From assembly GCF_000367365.1 (NCBI RefSeq), contig NZ_BARF01000031.1, forward strand, positions 1-64,000: a DNA stretch of 64,000 bases, read 5' to 3'. Positions 60,967 to 64,000 of the stretch are shown piece by piece. The stretch comes from Streptomyces prunicolor NBRC 13075. Its GTDB lineage: Bacteria; Actinomycetota; Actinomycetes; Streptomycetales; Streptomycetaceae. The position numbers and the translations under genes are program-made. The number at the start of each line of letters is the position of its first letter. Position 1 is the stretch's first letter. The notes below the pieces were generated by a model. It did not search any database. It had not been told where the DNA came from and was given only the letters and a program-made list of their open reading frames with translations.

Positions 60967-62397
60967 ATGACGGAAACGGAATCCATCGCGTACGACGTCG
61001 TGGTGCTCGGGGCCGGGCCCGTGGGGGAGAACGTCGCCGACCGCACCCGTGCGGCCGGTCTCTCCACCGCGATCGTGGAGAGCGAACTGGTCGGCGGCGA
61101 GTGCTCGTACTGGGCGTGCATGCCCAGCAAGGCCCTGCTGCGCCCGGTCATAGCCCGCGCCGACGCCCGCCGCGTACCCGGCCTCGGCCACCTCGTCCAA
61201 GGCCCACTCGACACCGCCGCGGTGCTCGCCCACCGCGACTACGAGGCCTCCGGCTGGAAGGACGACGGCCAGGTCCAATGGCTCGACGGCATCGCCGCCG
61301 ACCTCTACCGCGGCCAGGGCCGCCTCGACGGCCCCCGCAAGGTGACGGTGACGGGCCCCGACGGCGTCCGGCACGTCCTCACCGCCCGGCACGCCGTCGC
61401 GGTCTGCACCGGCACCCGCGCCCTTCTGCCGGACATGCCCGGACTCGACGAGATCAAGCCGTGGACCAGCCGCGAGGCCACCAGCGCCAAGGCCGCGCCC
61501 GGCCGGCTCATCGTGGTCGGCGGCGGGGTCGTCGCCGTCGAGATGGCCACCGCCTGGCAGGCCCTCGGCTCCCGCGTCACCCTCCTCGTCCGCGGCAAGG
61601 GCCTGCTGCCCCGCATGGAGCCCTTCGCCGGCGAACTGGTCGCCGACGCGCTCACCGAGGTCGGCGTCGACCTGCGCACCGGCACGTCCGTCGCGGCGGT
61701 GACCCGCGAGAACGGCACCGTCGCGGCCCTCCTCGAAGGCGGCGACCGCATCGAGGCCGACGAGATCCTCTTCGCCACCGGACGCGCCCCGCAGACCGAT
61801 GACATCGGCCTCGACACGATCGGCCTGGAACCGGGCTCCTGGCTGACGGTGGACGACACCCTGCGCGTCCCCGACAGCGAGTGGCTGTACGCGGTCGGCG
61901 ACGTCAACCACCGCGCCCTCCTCACCCATCAGGGCAAGTACCAGGCCCGCATCGCGGGCGCCGCGATCGCCGCCCGCGCGTCCGGCGTCCCCCTGCTGGA
62001 GACCGACCCGTGGGGCGCCCACGCGGCCACCGCCGACCACGACGCCGTACCCCAGGTCGTCTTCACCGACCCGGAGGCCGCGTCCGTCGGCCTCTCCCTC
62101 GCCGAGGCGGAAGCGGCCGGCCACCGCGTCCGCGCGGTCGACGTCGAGTTCTCCTCGGTCGCCGGCGCCGGCCTCTACGCCGACGGCTACCGAGGCCGCG
62201 CCCGCATGATTGTCGACCTCGACGACGAGATCCTGCGCGGCGTCACCTTCGTGGGCCCCGGCGTCGGCGAACTGATCCACTCGGCCACCATCGCGGTAGC
62301 CGGCCAGGTCCCGATCAACCGCCTGTGGCACGCGGTCCCGTCGTACCCGACGATCAGCGAGGTATGGCTGCGCCTGCTGGAGGCCTACCGGGGCTGA
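60967..62397 (+). CDS. FAD-dependent pyridine nucleotide-disulfide oxidoreductase
   Basis: A 476-residue class I flavoprotein disulfide reductase. FAD motif VVVLGAGPVGENVADRTR is followed by the redox-active pair GGECSYWACMPSKAL (Cys-x4-Cys). The NAD(P) motif is IVVGGGVVAVEMATAW, and the second FAD site is LYAVGDVNHRALLTHQGKYQARI. The C-terminal dimer region HSATIAVAGQVPINRLWHAVPSYPTISEVW replaces the usual HAHPT box with HAVPSYPT, so the base His is displaced. It resembles mercuric and lipoamide reductases without MerA or lipoyl context; substrate unknown. A CAGACT box 6 bases before ATG suggests a leaderless message. It is divergent from the SigR-controlled trxC. Confidence 0.87.
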   Translation: MTETESIAYDVVVLGAGPVGENVADRTRAAGLSTAIVESELVGGECSYWACMPSKALLRPVIARADARRVPGLGHLVQGPLDTAAVLAHRDYEASGWKDDGQVQWLDGIAADLYRGQGRLDGPRKVTVTGPDGVRHVLTARHAVAVCTGTRALLPDMPGLDEIKPWTSREATSAKAAPGRLIVVGGGVVAVEMATAWQALGSRVTLLVRGKGLLPRMEPFAGELVADALTEVGVDLRTGTSVAAVTRENGTVAALLEGGDRIEADEILFATGRAPQTDDIGLDTIGLEPGSWLTVDDTLRVPDSEWLYAVGDVNHRALLTHQGKYQARIAGAAIAARASGVPLLETDPWGAHAATADHDAVPQVVFTDPEAASVGLSLAEAEAAGHRVRAVDVEFSSVAGAGLYADGYRGRARMIVDLDDEILRGVTFVGPGVGELIHSATIAVAGQVPINRLWHAVPSYPTISEVWLRLLEAYRG

Positions 62398-62435
62398 ACA
62401 CGCCTGATTATCTCGGGTAGTTGACAGCCGATTCC

Positions 62436-63080
62436 CTACGGCAACTCGAAGCCCAGCGCAGCCGACGCCGCATCCGGTGTCGGCTGCGCCCAGCGCTCCG
62501 CCATCGCCTCGTTCGAGGACAGGGAGCGCAGTTCCGCGCGGTCGAGATAGAGCAGGCCGTCGAGGTGGTCCGTCTCGTGCTGGACGATCCGCGCGGGCCA
62601 CCCGGTGAACACCTCGTCCACCGCCCTCCCGTGCTCGTCCTGCCCGGTCAGCCGCACCGAAGTGTGCCGTGCGACCACCGCCTGCCAGCCCGGCACGCTC
62701 AGGCACCCCTCGAAGAACGCGGCCCGGGCGTCGCCGACCGGCTCGTACGACGGATTGACCAGTACCCGGAACGGCTGCGGCACCCGCCCGCGCGCCACCC
62801 GCACCTCGTCCGGCACCGGCGCCGGATCCTCGATCACCGCGATCCGCAGCCCCACCCCGACCTGCGGGGCCGCGACACCCACCCCAGGCGCCGCGTGCAT
62901 GGTCTCGCGCAGCGCCTCCACGAACCGGGCCAGCAGCGCGGGTTCCAACTGGCCGTCGAACGGCTCGATACCGCGCCGCAGCACCGGGTCGCCGGCCGCG
63001 ACGATGGGCAACGGGCCGCCGGCGGCGAGGAGTTCCTCGACCCGCTCGGCCAGGGGCGCGTGATCACTGGGAAGTGCCAT
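62436..63080 (-). CDS. def: Peptide deformylase (second copy type)
   Basis: A 214-residue metallohydrolase that removes N-formyl from nascent proteins. All three motifs are present: GVGVAAPQVG (motif 1, with Val for the usual Leu), EGCLSVPG (motif 2) and QHETDHLDG (motif 3), carrying the metal ligands Cys and two His. It is longer than minimal deformylases at both ends. ATG 63080 lies 6 bases after CATCCT, so leaderless translation is possible; ATG 63140 would add 20 unrelated residues. Deformylase is a known SigR-regulon member in Streptomyces, but I see no GGAAT-N18-GTT here. Confidence 0.92.
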   Translation of the reverse strand: MALPSDHAPLAERVEELLAAGGPLPIVAAGDPVLRRGIEPFDGQLEPALLARFVEALRETMHAAPGVGVAAPQVGVGLRIAVIEDPAPVPDEVRVARGRVPQPFRVLVNPSYEPVGDARAAFFEGCLSVPGWQAVVARHTSVRLTGQDEHGRAVDEVFTGWPARIVQHETDHLDGLLYLDRAELRSLSSNEAMAERWAQPTPDAASAALGFELP

Positions 63081-63254
63081 CGCGCCAGGATGCCATGGCC
63101 CCCGGCGCCACCCGATGTGACCCACGCCATACGCATCCACGGGAACTCGCGGCCTTCACGCCCCGACTACTGGACCACTACGGCAACGACACACCATCAC
63201 CCGCCCGATTCCATGCCCCGTCCCCCTCCTCCTCGCCCCCGGAGAAGCCCGCCC

Positions 63255-64000
63255 ATGTCCACCGCTCCCTCGACCACCACGGCCGAGGTCCCGCAAGAGC
63301 CCGCCCCGGCACCGTCCCCCAGCCGCTGGGCCCCGCTCCGCCCCCTGGTCCTGCGTCTGCACTTCTACGCCGGAGTGTTCGTCGCCCCGTTCCTGCTCGT
63401 CGCCGCGACCACCGGCTTCCTGTACGCCGGTGCCTTCCAGGCCGAACGGATCGTGTACGCCCATGAGTTGACCGTCTCCGTCGGCGACCGTGAACTGCCG
63501 ATATCGCAGCAGGTGACCGCCGCCCGCAAGGCACACCCCGAGGGCACGGTCTCGGCGGTCCGCCCCTCCCCGGAGGCCGGCGCCACCACCCGCGTCATGC
63601 TCTCCGGCGTGAAGGGCATCGCCGCCGACCACACCCTCGCGGTCTTCGTCGACCCGTACACCGGGAAGGTCCGCGGCGCGCTCGAACAGTACGGCTCGAC
63701 CGGTGCGCTTCCGCTGCGCACCTGGATCGACGAGCTCCACCGCGATCTCCAACTCGGCGAAACCGGCCGCCTGTACAGCGAGTTCGCCGCGAGCTGGCTG
63801 TGGGTCATCTCGGGCGGTGGCCTGGTGCTGTGGTTCTCCCGGCGCCGCGCCCTGCGCAAGGTGCGCGGCACGAGCGGCCGGCGCCGCACCCTCGGCCTGC
63901 ACGGCACGGTGGGTGTCTGGACCGCCGTGGGCTTCATCTTCCTCTCGGCGACCGGACTGACCTGGTCGACCTACGCCGGCGCCAACATCGACGAACTCCG
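63255..64000 (+). CDS. PepSY-associated membrane protein, C-terminus beyond the window
   Basis: ATG 63255 (after GGAGAAGCCCGCCC) opens a frame that runs past the window end, giving at least 248 residues. The N-terminus is Thr/Pro-rich, then RWAPLRPLVLRLHFYAGVFVAPFLLVAATTGFLYAGAFQAERIVY is the PepSY-TM first helix with the LHFYAG motif. A PepSY domain follows (ISQQVTAARKAHPEGTVSAVRPSPEAG ... TLAVFVDPYTGKVRG). A second helix region is LHRDLQLGETGRLYSEFAASWLWVISGGGLVLWFSRR, and a third begins at LGLHGTVGVWTAVGFIFL. Such proteins are linked to ferric-siderophore reduction or iron/copper uptake. Confidence 0.85.
   Translation, partial: MSTAPSTTTAEVPQEPAPAPSPSRWAPLRPLVLRLHFYAGVFVAPFLLVAATTGFLYAGAFQAERIVYAHELTVSVGDRELPISQQVTAARKAHPEGTVSAVRPSPEAGATTRVMLSGVKGIAADHTLAVFVDPYTGKVRGALEQYGSTGALPLRTWIDELHRDLQLGETGRLYSEFAASWLWVISGGGLVLWFSRRRALRKVRGTSGRRRTLGLHGTVGVWTAVGFIFLSATGLTWSTYAGANIDEL

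Overview
The window is high-GC actinomycete DNA, almost certainly a Streptomyces chromosome. Signs are the codon bias, many leaderless transcripts (TANNNT-like -10 boxes 6-9 bases before the start codon), twin-arginine signal peptides, a sugar ABC operon without its own ATPase, an ergothioneine cluster, and the intergenic GGGGCTGGTCGCGCAGTTCC-type repeat common in this genus. Gene order recalls, from memory and not from a search, the Streptomyces coelicolor stretch from about SCO0928 (rmdA) down to about SCO0883 (def), with accessory insertions.

Layout. 1-6.9 kb: end of a secreted protein gene, a two-repeat lipoprotein, an SAM methyltransferase overlapping the c-di-GMP enzyme gene rmdA, a beta-propeller lipoprotein and a LysR regulator. 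6.9-10.4 kb: a divergent succinate dehydrogenase operon (sdhCAB) with a LysR-type box upstream. 10.5-12.3 kb: ornithine-lipid genes olsB-olsA. 12.2-13.5 kb: a leaderless Ala/Thr-rich leader peptide, mutually exclusive RNA hairpins and a gene for a catalytic-domain-only alanyl-tRNA synthetase. This looks like a ribosome-mediated attenuation unit and is the most interesting element here. 13.6-22.1 kb: UvrA paralogue, ClpC/ClpB-like AAA+ protein, alcohol dehydrogenase, LLM oxidoreductase, zinc-independent ribosomal protein L32 behind a Zur-box-like promoter, a thioredoxin-like ferredoxin, a HAD phosphatase and dodecin. 22.2-26.6 kb: overlapping ergothioneine operon egtABCD, divergent from a bacterial poly(ADP-ribose) glycohydrolase (26.9 kb). 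27.8-31.6 kb: orphan PemK/MazF-like toxin, flotillin with a soluble NfeD-like partner, amidase. 31.7-40.8 kb: carbohydrate region with a GH43-AbfB enzyme behind a strong promoter/operator, a glucarate dehydratase homologue, an MFS protein, a CUT1 sugar ABC operon and its LacI regulator with a palindromic operator. 41-48.8 kb: TAT-exported phosphatase, two MFS exporters, a 5'-truncated beta-propeller gene, an Lrp/AsnC regulator and a secreted EEP-jacalin hydrolase. 49.2-54 kb: PucR-like regulator preceded by a 157-bp tandem repeat, an HSL-type esterase, TerC and an F420-type LLM oxidoreductase. 54-57.5 kb: two TetR modules, each with clear palindromic operators, next to an FMN reductase and a TetX-like FAD monooxygenase. 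57.5-64 kb: LacI regulator, aldehyde dehydrogenase, thioredoxin with a textbook SigR promoter, divergent pyridine-nucleotide disulfide oxidoreductase, second peptide deformylase, and the start of a PepSY membrane protein cut by the window end.

How the genes fit together. Thiol and redox homeostasis recurs (ergothioneine, thioredoxin, flavin enzymes, ferredoxin-like protein, SigR promoter). So does regulation read from palindromes next to their probable regulators: LysR, LacI, TetR and a Zur-type site. I saw no tRNA, rRNA, CRISPR array, insertion sequence or prophage. All function calls come from reading translations and motifs, not from database searches.
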